Positions 17,960-26,637 of a stretch of 41,815 nt of DNA are shown here, piece after piece. Both the position numbers and the translations under genes were made by a program. The stretch covers positions 1 to 41,815 of the forward strand of contig NZ_JAEOAH010000020.1 of assembly GCF_016612995.1 (NCBI RefSeq). The letters run 5' to 3'. How positions within the stretch are numbered: the first letter of the stretch is position 1; every line of letters begins with the position of its first letter. The DNA is from Viridibacillus soli. GTDB lineage: Bacteria; Bacillota; Bacilli; Bacillales_A; Planococcaceae. The notes below the pieces were generated by a model. That model was not told the origin of the DNA, searched no databases, and saw only the letters and a list, made by a program, of their open reading frames with translations.

Positions 17960-18151
17960 ATGAGTAGAAAAACGAAAATCATCATTGGGTCGATCAGTTC
18001 ACTTTTGATTTGTTTTATTTGTATTCCCGAACTCATTAATGGAACGTCAACATGGAGAACCACCTTACTTGCCGTAGCAGGATTCATTAGCTTTATAGCA
18101 AGTGTATACGAATTAATAAAATTTAAAAAACCTGTAAATGATCCACAATAA
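17960..18151 (+). CDS. Small two-helix membrane protein
   Basis: The 63-residue product starts with a basic stretch (MSRKTK) and has two hydrophobic segments, residues ~7-25 and ~34-54, ending in a charged tail. The ribosome binding site (AAGCGAAG) is weak, but a strong terminator follows directly. No family is recognised. Confidence 0.5.
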   Translation: MSRKTKIIIGSISSLLICFICIPELINGTSTWRTTLLAVAGFISFIASVYELIKFKKPVNDPQ

Positions 18152-18192
18152 AAAAACATCTACGTAGCAAATCCGCTACGTAGATGTTTTTG
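18150..18192. terminator. Bidirectional terminator
   Basis: ACATCTACGTAGC pairs perfectly with GCTACGTAGATGT around a 6-nt loop, with an A-run before and a T-run after. It serves the convergent small membrane gene and the lysine permease gene. Confidence 0.9.
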
Positions 18193-18193
18193 A

Positions 18194-19654
18194 TTAACGA
18201 TGACTATCAAAATCACAATCTTCCAACTTGACGATTTTCGTTTTATGAACGATTTTATAACCGAACCAAATCACTAGGAAAATTGGTAATCCGATGTAAG
18301 ATACAAGCATACCGTACCAGTCGATGTGATCTCCTGTAAATGCCGTATAGTTTTGACCAACAACGACAATTGCACAAAGTACAAACGCGAATATTGGACC
18401 GAATGGGAACCATTTTGCTTTATAAGGTAATTCTTTTAAATCGCGACCTTGTACAATATAGGCTTTACGGAATCGGTAATGACTCACTGCAATACCTAAC
18501 CAAGCTACAAATCCACACATACCTGAAGCGTTTAATAACCAAATGTATACAACACCATCACCGAAGAATGATGCGATGAATGATACACAAGCAACTAAAC
18601 AAGTTGCTACTAGTGCGGCCATAGGAATGCCACGCTTGTTTAACTTAGTAAACATTTTAGGTGCTTTACCATCTTTTGCAAGCTCCCAAAGCATACGTGA
18701 AGATGCATATAAGCCTGAGTTACCTGAAGATAAAATCGCTGTTAAAATAATCGCATTCATAACAGAAGCCGCAAACGCAATACCTGCATTTTCAAATACT
18801 AATGTGAACGGACTTACTGTAATATCACTGCTAGCTAAACGTGCATCAGTGAATGGAATTAATAAACCAATAGCTAAAATAGCTAAAATGTAGAATAACA
18901 AGATACGCCAGAAAACTTGACGAACGGCTTTCGGAATATTTTTAGCTGGATCATCTGTTTCACCAGCAGTAATTCCTAATAGTTCTGTCCCTTGGAATGA
19001 GAAACCCGCTGCTAGGAAAATACCGAACATTGCGAAGAAACCGCCATGGAATGGACCATCTTCAATAAAGAAGTTTTTAAAACCTACTGGATCTTGTCCA
19101 CCCATTAAACCAAATACCATCAAGAAGCTGACGATGATAAAGACTACAATTGTGACAACTTTAATAAGAGCGAACCAATATTCACTTTCACCAAAGCTTT
19201 TAATCGATAGCACGTTCAAAGTGAAGATAATCACTAAAAATCCTGCTGTCCATATTAATGAAGATGTATCTGGGAACCAAAATCTCATAATTAATGATAC
19301 AGCCGCAATTTCAGCCGCAATCGTAATTGCCCAGTTGTACCAGTAGTTCCAGCCAAGTGCGAAGCCTAGTGCTGGATCTACAAATTTAGAGGCGTACGTA
19401 CTAAACGAACCCGATACAGGCATAAATGCCGCCATCTCACCTAAACTTGTCATTAAGAAAAATACCATAATACCAATTAAAGAATACGCTAGAAGCGCTC
19501 CCCCTGGACCAGCCTGATGGATGGCTCCACCACTTGCTAAGAACAACCCAGTACCGATTGTCCCACCAAGTGAAATCATCGTCACATGACGACTTTTTAA
19601 TCCTCTATTAAGACCTTGCGTTTGACCGCCTTGGCCACTATTATTGCTACTCAT
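18194..19654 (-). CDS. Amino-acid permease, probable lysine transporter
   Basis: The 486-residue protein of the APC superfamily has about 12 hydrophobic segments and the amino-acid permease signature HVTMISLGGTIGTGLFL near the N-terminus, continuing GPGGALLAYSLIG and LGEMAAFMPVSGSFSTY. It is close in kind to LysP/GabP/RocE permeases. The start is set at 19654, where GAGGAG lies 8 nt upstream; nine more in-frame residues upstream lack a site. The lysine riboswitch ahead of it gives the substrate by context, namely lysine uptake switched off when lysine is plentiful. The assignment is inference from the riboswitch, as sequence alone does not fix specificity. Confidence 0.88.
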   Translation of the reverse strand: MSSNNSGQGGQTQGLNRGLKSRHVTMISLGGTIGTGLFLASGGAIHQAGPGGALLAYSLIGIMVFFLMTSLGEMAAFMPVSGSFSTYASKFVDPALGFALGWNYWYNWAITIAAEIAAVSLIMRFWFPDTSSLIWTAGFLVIIFTLNVLSIKSFGESEYWFALIKVVTIVVFIIVSFLMVFGLMGGQDPVGFKNFFIEDGPFHGGFFAMFGIFLAAGFSFQGTELLGITAGETDDPAKNIPKAVRQVFWRILLFYILAILAIGLLIPFTDARLASSDITVSPFTLVFENAGIAFAASVMNAIILTAILSSGNSGLYASSRMLWELAKDGKAPKMFTKLNKRGIPMAALVATCLVACVSFIASFFGDGVVYIWLLNASGMCGFVAWLGIAVSHYRFRKAYIVQGRDLKELPYKAKWFPFGPIFAFVLCAIVVVGQNYTAFTGDHIDWYGMLVSYIGLPIFLVIWFGYKIVHKTKIVKLEDCDFDSHR

Positions 19655-19705
19655 GAAGACTCTCCTCTTTTCACATTTCATTGCAAGAAGGTTAAGTTGA
19701 TGTCA

Positions 19706-19955
19706 TAAAAAAATACCATCATAATGAATATGTGATGGTATCATAACATGCCCATCAACCTTGATTAAGATAGCTCAACACGCCGCTAAGACGTGACAGT
19801 TCTGTACCTTTCGGCAACAGCCCCAACATTTATAAGAAGAAGCTTATAAACGTTTCGGCGATATTTCCTTTCAAATAGAATCACTGACGCTTTTCGTCTA
19901 ATCTATTTTACTTTTTAATAACGCGACCTCTACCTCATCGATAGGATGAGGCATT
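19706..19955 (-). ncRNA. Lysine riboswitch (L box) with terminator
   Basis: The minus strand carries the L-box core in order: GATGAGGTAGAGGTCGCG, AAAAAGTA, GAAAGGAAATATCGCCGAAA, ATGTTGGGGCTGTTGCCGAA, AGAACTGTCACG and GTTGAGCTATCTT. The last pairs with the first (GAGGTAG/CTATCTT, two G-U) as P1. Downstream, ATACCATCA/TGATGGTAT (19741-19713) followed by seven T is the terminator. TGATGG just before it can pair with CCATCA of the terminator 5' arm as antiterminator. This fits transcription attenuation by lysine. Confidence 0.93.
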
Positions 19956-19982
19956 GCAATATATAATTTCAATACGTCCCCA

Positions 19983-20011
19983 ATTATAATATAAGGTAGA
20001 TACATATTCAA
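19983..20011 (-). promoter_or_regulatory. Promoter of the lysine riboswitch-permease transcript
   Basis: On the minus strand TTGAAT (20011-20006) and TATAAT (19988-19983) are spaced by exactly 17 bp, about 30 nt before the aptamer. Confidence 0.7.
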
Positions 20012-20067
20012 GATGTAAGTATTCACATTTATCGGTGCAATTCAAACTGAATTATTTGATAATTCTA

Positions 20068-20934
20068 TTAAAATATAACTTTAGAATCCCTAGGCAATGA
20101 CTGGATGTGCTTTAGATAACCAAGAACACGATTGCCTTCCTCATTACTATTAAATGACAGCATTTCAGCGACATCTGCAGCAGTGCTTTGGAATAAGTCA
20201 CACATAGTAAATAGGGCTTGCCACGTGGATTCATAGCTAGCATTCCCGTATGTTGCTAGTAACTGTTCCCATACTCCTTCAGGTAATAGGCGTTCTAGGT
20301 CTTTGCCATTTTTGCCAACACTACGGGAGAAGTCCGTTTGCACCCCAACTTGCCAAGACAACATTTGAATAAGCATTTGACGCGTATTATATAAATGTTC
20401 TTGTGCATAGAGCATTTCTTTACGCCATAAACCTTTCGCAATATATGTAGAAACCCACCAAAATTCATTACAGCAATCATTAAAATGCGTTTCAATTGGG
20501 CGCTGTACCCAATAATCGATATCTGTTGGTGGCGGTAGTTGAGGAAGTGTCTGATCCTTATCTAACAAGATAGTTGTTAAGCTATCTTCTTTGTAGTAGG
20601 CCTCTTGTTCCTCAATCGGAATCAGCATTAAATCAATTCGATTTCCATCTGTTAACTGCATCAAATAAGTAAAACGTCCACCAAGTTCCGGTGGAAATAG
20701 CACCATATCCTCAGGTGTTTGCATAATGATTCTCTCTCCAAAAACATCTATCCAATGTGGCTCGCTAGTGAATGATTCAATATCCGTTACTATATAAACA
20801 ATGTCAAAATCTTGGAAGGGATCATTCTTTACATTTAGATTTGTTCTTGAACCATTCATGCAAACTGCACGAATTCGCTCATCAGCTGTCGCTACATTTA
20901 TGATTAAATCCATCATTTGCTCTGTTGTTCTCAT
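20068..20934 (-). CDS. aadK: Aminoglycoside 6-adenylyltransferase (AadK/AadE-like)
   Basis: The 288-residue enzyme belongs to the streptomycin 6-adenylyltransferase family. It shows the nucleotidyltransferase motif CMNGSRTN followed by DFDIVYIV with its paired Asp, PHWIDVFGERIIMQTPEDM, and RIDLMLIP carrying the third Asp. Length agrees with chromosomal B. subtilis AadK (284). The start at 20934 has GGAGG 8 nt upstream; the frame is open to 21060 but the extra 42 residues have no counterpart. It is probably an intrinsic chromosomal resistance-type gene, as no mobile gene flanks it apart from the MITE-like repeat 134 bp upstream. Confidence 0.85.
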   Translation of the reverse strand: MRTTEQMMDLIINVATADERIRAVCMNGSRTNLNVKNDPFQDFDIVYIVTDIESFTSEPHWIDVFGERIIMQTPEDMVLFPPELGGRFTYLMQLTDGNRIDLMLIPIEEQEAYYKEDSLTTILLDKDQTLPQLPPPTDIDYWVQRPIETHFNDCCNEFWWVSTYIAKGLWRKEMLYAQEHLYNTRQMLIQMLSWQVGVQTDFSRSVGKNGKDLERLLPEGVWEQLLATYGNASYESTWQALFTMCDLFQSTAADVAEMLSFNSNEEGNRVLGYLKHIQSLPRDSKVIF

Positions 20935-21067
20935 TATTATTTCCTCCGTATTAGTAGCTTTATTTTTTATTTGGGCTCTCTCCTTATTATCTTTATCTAT
21001 TTTCTTTGATATAATTAACCCTTGTAAAATATAGGTTATTATAGCTTTAAAAGTTCTCATTTTTATT

Positions 21068-21261
21068 AGGCGTGTTGATTACTAATTTTAACCATTACTA
21101 TTAAAGTGGTAGGTTGATTTCCGCTACGGGATGCTCGCTTTCCGCGGGCAAGCACCCTCCGCTACAATCAACTAAAAAATGTAGTAACATACGTTAGTAT
21201 TGAACATAAAAAACATTTTAACGGCAAATAACAACCTAATTCCCCTCTAATCAACACACTT
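21068..21261. repeat. MITE-like element, copy 1
   Basis: About 194 bp nearly identical to 33296-33493. The ends are inverted: GCGTGTTGATTA on the left and TAATCAACACAC on the right (one mismatch). Inside, TAGGTTG/CAACCTA and GTTGATT/AATCAAC give further nested pairing around a GC-rich centre (CGCTTTCCGCGGGCAAGC). It has no ORF. It lies between the aadK-like gene and the MFS gene. Confidence 0.8.
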
Positions 21262-21290
21262 GCATTTATATACATTAGGAGGCGTTTCAA

Positions 21291-22499
21291 TTGGCAGCTA
21301 ATCACAATAATAACAAGCTCAAATGGAATCGCAATGTTTGGTTACTTGTAATTGGGATTATTTTCATTTCTTCTACATTACGTTCACCTTTAACATCTGT
21401 CGGTCCTATCATCTCATATATTCGCGATGGCTTACATATTTCCAATGTATTGGCTGGGTTTATCACTACTATTCCCCTACTTGCCTTTGCAATTATTTCG
21501 CCAATTGCTCCGAAAATTTCAAGGCGGTTTGGCATTGAGCGCACATTATTATTCTCAACAGTACTACTCGCAGTTGGGATTGTCATTCGTTCATTAGGTA
21601 CGACATTCTTACTTTTATTAGGTACGGCTCTAATCGGGATGGCTATTGCCTTTGGGAATGTTCTGTTACCAAGTTTGATTAAATTGAAATTTCCATTACA
21701 AGTTGGGATTTTGACAGGCATTTTCACAGTTTCCATGAACTTATCAGCGAGTTTAGCAGCTGGTATTAGTTATCCACTTGCTGGCAAAGGTTTTGGATGG
21801 CAAGGTGCACTTGGTATTTGGTTCATTTTAGCGATCATTGCCATTATTGTTTGGCTACCACAAATAAGAAAACCTAAATTAGAAGTGAAAACTGCCGCTC
21901 CTGCTAAGCAAGAGCATTTCTCAATATGGAAATCTCCTTTAACTTGGACGGTTACACTATCTATGGGCTTACAATCACTTATTTTCTATACAACCGCCGC
22001 ATGGATTCCAGAAATGTTGCAATCACAAGGAATGAGTCCTAGTAAAGCTGGATGGATGTTCTCTTTCATGCAGTTCTCACAATTACCAGCAACGTTTATC
22101 ATCCCGATAATTGCAGGCCGTAAAAAGGATCAACGACCATTTGTTGCTGTATACGGCGTTCTTTATTTAGTCGGCTTCGGTGGTATTTTAGCTGGATGGA
22201 CTTCATTGACAGTATTATGGATGATTTTACTCGGTCTTGCAGGTGGTGCATCATTCGGTTTAGCTATGATGTTCTTTTCACTCCGAACGCGTACAGCTTA
22301 TGAAGCGGCAGAACTATCGGGTACTGCTCAATCATTTGGTTATTTATTAGCAGCTATTGGACCTGTATTATTTGGCTTTATCCATGATGCTTCGGGTAGT
22401 TGGACAACCGCGAGCCTGTTGTTCCTCATCACAGCTATCTTATTAATTGCAACAGCTATGCATGCTGCAAAAGACAGCTATGTTTCACCAGAAAGATAA
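21291..22499 (+). CDS. MFS transporter, CynX/NimT type
   Basis: The 402-residue protein has about 12 hydrophobic segments and the CynX/NimT-family N-terminus, LRSPLTSVGPIISYIRDG after helix 1, then PLLAFAIISPIAPKISRRFG. The family moves cyanate, nitroimidazole-like or other small anionic compounds; the substrate here is unknown. It starts at a TTG with GGAGG 8 nt upstream. It is monocistronic with its own terminator. Confidence 0.85.
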   Translation: MAANHNNNKLKWNRNVWLLVIGIIFISSTLRSPLTSVGPIISYIRDGLHISNVLAGFITTIPLLAFAIISPIAPKISRRFGIERTLLFSTVLLAVGIVIRSLGTTFLLLLGTALIGMAIAFGNVLLPSLIKLKFPLQVGILTGIFTVSMNLSASLAAGISYPLAGKGFGWQGALGIWFILAIIAIIVWLPQIRKPKLEVKTAAPAKQEHFSIWKSPLTWTVTLSMGLQSLIFYTTAAWIPEMLQSQGMSPSKAGWMFSFMQFSQLPATFIIPIIAGRKKDQRPFVAVYGVLYLVGFGGILAGWTSLTVLWMILLGLAGGASFGLAMMFFSLRTRTAYEAAELSGTAQSFGYLLAAIGPVLFGFIHDASGSWTTASLLFLITAILLIATAMHAAKDSYVSPER

Positions 22500-22501
22500 A
22501 G

Positions 22502-22536
22502 AAATCCCCGAGCTTAAGTTGGCTCGGGGATTTTTT
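22502..22536 (+). terminator. Terminator of the MFS gene
   Basis: AAATCCCCGAGC pairs perfectly with GCTCGGGGATTT, followed by a T-run, directly after the stop codon. Confidence 0.9.
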
Positions 22537-22550
22537 GAATAGTAGTTTAG

Positions 22551-22634
22551 TTTACGCGCGTTCGGCTCGACTTTACGCTTAACTTCCGATGATTTACGCT
22601 CGTTCAACCTAACTTTACTATCATATTCTTTAGC
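22551..22634. repeat. Four-unit 21-bp array with TTTACGC core
   Basis: TTTACGC occurs at 22551, 22572 and 22593, and a decayed TTTACTA at 22614, all exactly 21 bp apart. The 14 bases between cores vary (units 1 and 3 share CGTTC). It lies between the convergent MFS and VOC genes and has the same 7+14 layout as the arrays at 6292 and 37821. Confidence 0.75.
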
Positions 22635-22646
22635 AAAAATATTTAG

Positions 22647-23456
22647 TTATTTTTCAAAATGATAGCGACCATTTAATAATTCAAATGTATGTGTTTCTTT
22701 TGCACCTGAGAAATTCACTTGGAATGGGCGTTCTCCTCGTTCTTCTAATACTTGAGCAACAACACCTTTACCTCTAGGGCTAGCGAAGTATAAATCGCCG
22801 CCATTTAAAGACACCACTTGTACATTTGCATTCAATTCCTTATCTACATATGCTTCTGCCAATTCTAATCCTAAATACTGTGACCACTTTCTCGCTGTTT
22901 GTTCAGCATCATTTACCGCAAAAGTAACACCAGCAAAATCAATTTTTTCTGACTGATTGCCAATAACACCTTTCTCAACTTGCTCTTGTCTTCGTTCGTC
23001 GTCATTGTCATCCCATTGAATAATGAATGGCAACTGCAGCGAATCATTTTCTTCACCTGCATAGAGTAGTTGCCAGCTAATAATACTACCATCGGGGCGT
23101 TTTCTATATAAAGGAACCGGGCCACGTACTGATAAACCTTGCTCTTTTAATTTTTTTGCAACACCTTTAATATCTTTTGTTCGAACTGCAAAGCGTACAA
23201 AACCTTCGTTGAAATTATCATTTACAACAGTTTCAATGAGACTATGAGGTAAATGCTTTGTTTTAGCTACTAATGTTCTGTCGTATGTACCGAGATATTC
23301 AATATAACTTAGATCAAAGTAACTAAGTGCATTGTAAGTACCGCGTCCTTCATGAACTCCTCCTTCTACAGCGTGGATTCCTTGTTGTTTTAACGGCTCT
23401 ACTACATCTTTCGGTTCTTCTACAAATTGTACTAAATGGTCAAATACAAATGCCAT
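22647..23456 (-). CDS. VOC/glyoxalase-like protein
   Basis: The 269-residue product resembles the Glyoxalase_3-like VOC family: FDHLVQFVEEPKDVV at the N-terminus with the first metal-ligand His, GGVHEGRGTYNALSYFDLSY, and IEYLGTYD with the Glu. A second betaalphabetabetabeta half begins near residue 170 (KIDFAGVTFAVNDAEQTARK). Substrate is unknown. GGGGG lies 8 nt before the ATG. It follows the M20 gene by 12 nt and shares its SAM-I riboswitch, so a role in sulfur metabolite handling is likely by context. Confidence 0.75.
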   Translation of the reverse strand: MAFVFDHLVQFVEEPKDVVEPLKQQGIHAVEGGVHEGRGTYNALSYFDLSYIEYLGTYDRTLVAKTKHLPHSLIETVVNDNFNEGFVRFAVRTKDIKGVAKKLKEQGLSVRGPVPLYRKRPDGSIISWQLLYAGEENDSLQLPFIIQWDDNDDERRQEQVEKGVIGNQSEKIDFAGVTFAVNDAEQTARKWSQYLGLELAEAYVDKELNANVQVVSLNGGDLYFASPRGKGVVAQVLEERGERPFQVNFSGAKETHTFELLNGRYHFEK

Positions 23457-23468
23457 GTTAAAGTCCCC

Positions 23469-24668
23469 CTATTTAAATAAATAATGTGAAACGATTTTCA
23501 CAAATGATTTTTCGATCGTTAATAAAGCTCTTTCATCAAAATCGAATTTTGGATGATGATGTGGGAATTGCGTGCGTTCATCATCATTGCGTGAACCTGC
23601 TTTAAAATAAGTGCCTGGCTTTTCATTTAAAAAATATGCAAAATCCTCTGCACCCATTGATGGTTCAATTTCAATAACGGACTCTGCACCAAATTCCGCT
23701 TCAAATAATTCCTTCACAAGCGCTGTTTCGACTGGATGATTGTATAGAGCTGGGTAGCCGTGTAAATAATCGATTTCGTAAGTAGCATGTGCTGATTCCG
23801 TTGTCCCTTTGACGATTGAGTAGATTTCTTCTTTCACCTTGTTACGAACGTCCTCTGTCATCGTGCGCACTGTTCCTTCAATCATCGCCGAATCTGCAAT
23901 TATATTAAAGGCACTTCCTGCATGGAAGATACCAACTGTCACAACAGCTGGATCAAAGGGATTTAATCGGCGACTGACAATTTTCTGTAACGCACCAACA
24001 ATTTCACTACCAATGACGATTGAATCTATTGATTGTTGTGGTTTCGCACCGTGCCCACCAAGCCCTTGAATTTTGATTGCAAATTTATCAACTGCTGCCA
24101 TTTTAAAACCATCACCAACAGATACTTGCCCAACCGGTACACTTGAATCTAAATGTGCACCAAATATATAATCTACATCTTTCAATACGTCTTCAGCGAT
24201 CATGAACTTTGCGCCACCAGGTGGTTTTTCCTCCGCATGTTGGAAGATAAAAACGATGCTACCATGAAGATGTTCACGGTAATTACTTAGCGTTTTTGCC
24301 GTAGCTAGTAATGCTGTCGTATGTCCATCATGACCACAAGCATGCATGACACCATCTTTTTGAGATTTATAAGCGACTTCCTTTAAATCGGTAATTGGTA
24401 AGGCATCAAAATCCGCTCTTAATGCAATTGTTGGGCCGGGTTGATCGCCTTTTAAAATGCCAATTAGGCCGTTTCCACCAATACCCTTTTTCACTTCTAA
24501 ACCAAAATCCTCAAGCTTATCAGCAATAAATTCTGCGGTCTCATATTCTTCAAATGATAATTCTGGATGCTCATGCAAATACCTTCTCCATCCAACTATT
24601 TCTTCAAAATCCTGATCTATTTCTTCATAAATTGAAGTTAAAAGCTCTTTTTGCGTTACAGTGCTCAT
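23469..24668 (-). CDS. M20-family amidohydrolase, probable N-acyl amino-acid deacetylase
   Basis: The 399-residue enzyme has the dinuclear-metal peptidase signature of the M20D group: LHEHPELSFEEYETA, ALRADFDALPI, MHACGHDGHTTALL, QHAEEKPPGG with the catalytic Glu pair, GAHLDSSVPVG, and the C-terminal SMGAEDFAYF and FPHHHPKFDFDE. Relatives cut N-acetyl or other acyl groups from amino acids (hippurate, N-acetylcysteine conjugates, diaminopimelate). It starts at 24668, where GGAGG lies 8 nt upstream. The SAM-I riboswitch upstream points to methionine/cysteine salvage, for example deacetylation of N-acetylated S-compounds as by B. subtilis SndA/SndB. The substrate is inference. Confidence 0.88.
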   Translation of the reverse strand: MSTVTQKELLTSIYEEIDQDFEEIVGWRRYLHEHPELSFEEYETAEFIADKLEDFGLEVKKGIGGNGLIGILKGDQPGPTIALRADFDALPITDLKEVAYKSQKDGVMHACGHDGHTTALLATAKTLSNYREHLHGSIVFIFQHAEEKPPGGAKFMIAEDVLKDVDYIFGAHLDSSVPVGQVSVGDGFKMAAVDKFAIKIQGLGGHGAKPQQSIDSIVIGSEIVGALQKIVSRRLNPFDPAVVTVGIFHAGSAFNIIADSAMIEGTVRTMTEDVRNKVKEEIYSIVKGTTESAHATYEIDYLHGYPALYNHPVETALVKELFEAEFGAESVIEIEPSMGAEDFAYFLNEKPGTYFKAGSRNDDERTQFPHHHPKFDFDERALLTIEKSFVKIVSHYLFK

Positions 24669-24782
24669 ACAATATTCCTCCATTCCACTTATCCCTTTAA
24701 TTCAAATTAGTTTACTATGAATTAGCGGTAAATTTTTTTAGACAACTTTTTTATCCTATGCTTTATGAATTAAAAGTATGAT

Positions 24783-24945
24783 AAAAAAAAGCCGATTTCC
24801 ATGCTGCACATGAAGAAATCGACTCTGTATATAAGCCTTTCCTCATCTACCAAGTTTTTTTATCAACTTGCTGGAATTAGCACCTTGCTATCAAATAGCG
24901 GTTGCTGAGATGTCTCCGGGCCAGTCCCTCCATCTCTCTTAATAA
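24783..24945 (-). ncRNA. SAM-I riboswitch (S box) with terminator
   Basis: On the minus strand the S-box core reads TTATTAAGAGAGATGGAGGG, then ACTGGCCCGGAGACATCTCA, GCAACC, and AAGGTGCTAATTCCAGCAAG. P1 is TTATTAA (24945-24939) with TTGATAA (24866-24860). The terminator is GTCGATTTC/GAAATCGGC with an inner CATG/CATG and an eight-T tail (24823-24783). It precedes the M20-VOC operon by about 115 nt. Confidence 0.95.
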
Positions 24946-25041
24946 GAAAACCTATCAAATTAGTAGTGATTAAAATGTTTATGGAAATTATGTTACGTTA
25001 ATCCAATTTAAATTGCAATATCTTTTTGAAAATTCTCCAAA

Positions 25042-26103
25042 TTAGTAAGGAGCTTTTTGATAGAAATAGTTCGGCGTTTTACGTTCGTTATTATATGGCT
25101 TATGAAAAACATGCGTTGTAGCTGGTGATAATGGGGGAATAAGCCATGTCCAGTTCCCTGTTACATCACGCCCTGCAGTTTGTTCATTTGCCTCAAAGCG
25201 CTTAAATTGTTGTGCAGCAGTATGATGGTCGACAATGCTCACCTCATCTTCTTTATACGAATAAAGAACAGCTGTATTCAATTCGACTAATGCGCGATCT
25301 TTCCATAAAGACGAATTTGATGATGTATTTAAACCCATTTTCTCTGCAATGATAGGTAGCATATTATAACGATAGTCATCCGCTAAATTACGCGCACCAA
25401 TTTCTGTTCCCATATACCAACCGTTAAAAGGAGCTGCTGCATACGTAATGCCACCTATTTCAAGTTTCATACTCGAGATCATAGGTACGGCATACCATTT
25501 CAACCCAAGCTCATCAAACCATTCAAATTCGGGATGGCGAATCGGTACTTCTAATATATACTCAGCTGGAATATCGAATATTTGCGGAGCTCTATCCTCT
25601 ACTTGAATAACAAGTGGTAGCACATCAAAACGACCACCTTGCCCTTGCCAGCCAAGTTGCTCACATTTCTGCGTAAACGCCACTGAATCTGGATCACCTA
25701 CAATACCATCTGCCGTTTCATAACCAGCATATCGGATTAATTGATGATTCCAAACTCGTACATCACGTTGAGAGAAAACTGTAATCGTTGGACGAATACG
25801 ACCACCATTTGTCGCAAATTCAATATGTTCTAAAAGTGCATGGAAAATATCCTGCTCATCTCTTAGTTCACGCTGATCAAGTAATTGCATCGTTTGCCAA
25901 AATAAGCGACCAATACATTTATTACTGTTGCGCCAACCTACTTGCGCCCCAAATTGCAGTTCATCTATTGTATGTTCATAAAAACCGTGTTCTTCAATCC
26001 CGCGCTCTACTTCTGCTAAACGGCTCATTAGCTCCTCTTCAGGTCGCTCCGTTTCCACATAGTACATCTTTAAAAAATCAACTGCCTCATTCAACATCGG
26101 CAT
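25042..26103 (-). CDS. nos: Bacterial nitric oxide synthase (oxygenase domain)
   Basis: The 353-residue protein is the oxygenase domain that makes nitric oxide and citrulline from arginine. The heme-ligating Cys63 is in GWRNSNKCIGRLFW; RIRPTITVF, FNGWYMGTEIGARNL (with the Glu that holds the arginine guanidinium) and the C-terminal NWTWLIPPLSPATTHVFH pterin region are all present. As in other bacterial NOS there is no attached reductase, so electrons must come from cellular flavodoxin/ferredoxin reductases. AGGAGG lies 4 nt before the chosen ATG; a second ATG six bases later is also possible. A candidate promoter (TTGTTT, 18 bp, TATTAT) lies upstream. Confidence 0.95.
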   Translation of the reverse strand: MPMLNEAVDFLKMYYVETERPEEELMSRLAEVERGIEEHGFYEHTIDELQFGAQVGWRNSNKCIGRLFWQTMQLLDQRELRDEQDIFHALLEHIEFATNGGRIRPTITVFSQRDVRVWNHQLIRYAGYETADGIVGDPDSVAFTQKCEQLGWQGQGGRFDVLPLVIQVEDRAPQIFDIPAEYILEVPIRHPEFEWFDELGLKWYAVPMISSMKLEIGGITYAAAPFNGWYMGTEIGARNLADDYRYNMLPIIAEKMGLNTSSNSSLWKDRALVELNTAVLYSYKEDEVSIVDHHTAAQQFKRFEANEQTAGRDVTGNWTWLIPPLSPATTHVFHKPYNNERKTPNYFYQKAPY

Positions 26104-26121
26104 AGTTCCTCCTGTCAACAC

Positions 26122-26437
26122 TCGACTTCCCTACCTACCATAATAGAAGAAACGTTTTCCAACAAACAAGGTAAAAAACTTGAAATTTGTGGTGATTTTG
26201 TGGCTTTTGTCGATATTGTTATGAAATGAGCAATTTTGTATTTCCTTTTTCACATATAACACCAAAACAATATCTGCCGAAAATCCAACTTTAAGTTTAA
26301 ATTAAAATAAAGCACTTTCTAGTGGATGTTGGTTATAAAAACATACCCAATTTCATACAAAAAGAAAAAAACCACTTTACAGAAGATACTCCTTTTCTCA
26401 GTAAGTATGCGCAATTTATTTTTTTAATAACAATTTA
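26122..26437. other. Gene-free stretch upstream of nos
   Basis: AT-rich sequence with no coding frame or clear hairpin. It contains the nos promoter region near its low-coordinate end. Confidence 0.4.
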
Positions 26438-26610
26438 TCATACAATGGCATAATTATTACGACCGCTATTTTTCACTTTATATAATGCTTTATCAGCATA
26501 TTTGATCACTGTTTCTACATCAGACTCGCTAAAACAAGGTAACGTACAGGCGCCGATCTGACGGTCACAATATTAGGTACCGGTAACATTAAAACAGCTG
26601 CCTCTAAATC
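26438..26610 (-). pseudogene. GGDEF-domain relic with frameshift
   Basis: The minus strand reads DLEAAVLMLPVPNIVTV, then a one-base frameshift near 26557, then IGACTLPCFSESDVETVI and KYADKALYKVKNSGRNYAIV to a TGA at 26440-26438. This is the C-terminal third of a diguanylate-cyclase domain (VTVSIGA....ADKALY.AK..GRN). The catalytic GGDEF part is gone. The sequence just upstream (GGGGCTGTCTCACAAGTC at 26637-26614) resembles ends of some IS elements, so an IS-mediated deletion is possible but unproven. Confidence 0.7.
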
Positions 26611-26637
26611 AAAAAATGACTTGTGAGACAGCCCCTC

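Noticed and set aside
20935-21060. 42-residue N-terminal extension of the aminoglycoside adenylyltransferase
   Set aside because: The family starts near the ATG at 20934, where GGAGG is correctly placed. The extension is basic/hydrophobic and lacks a site.
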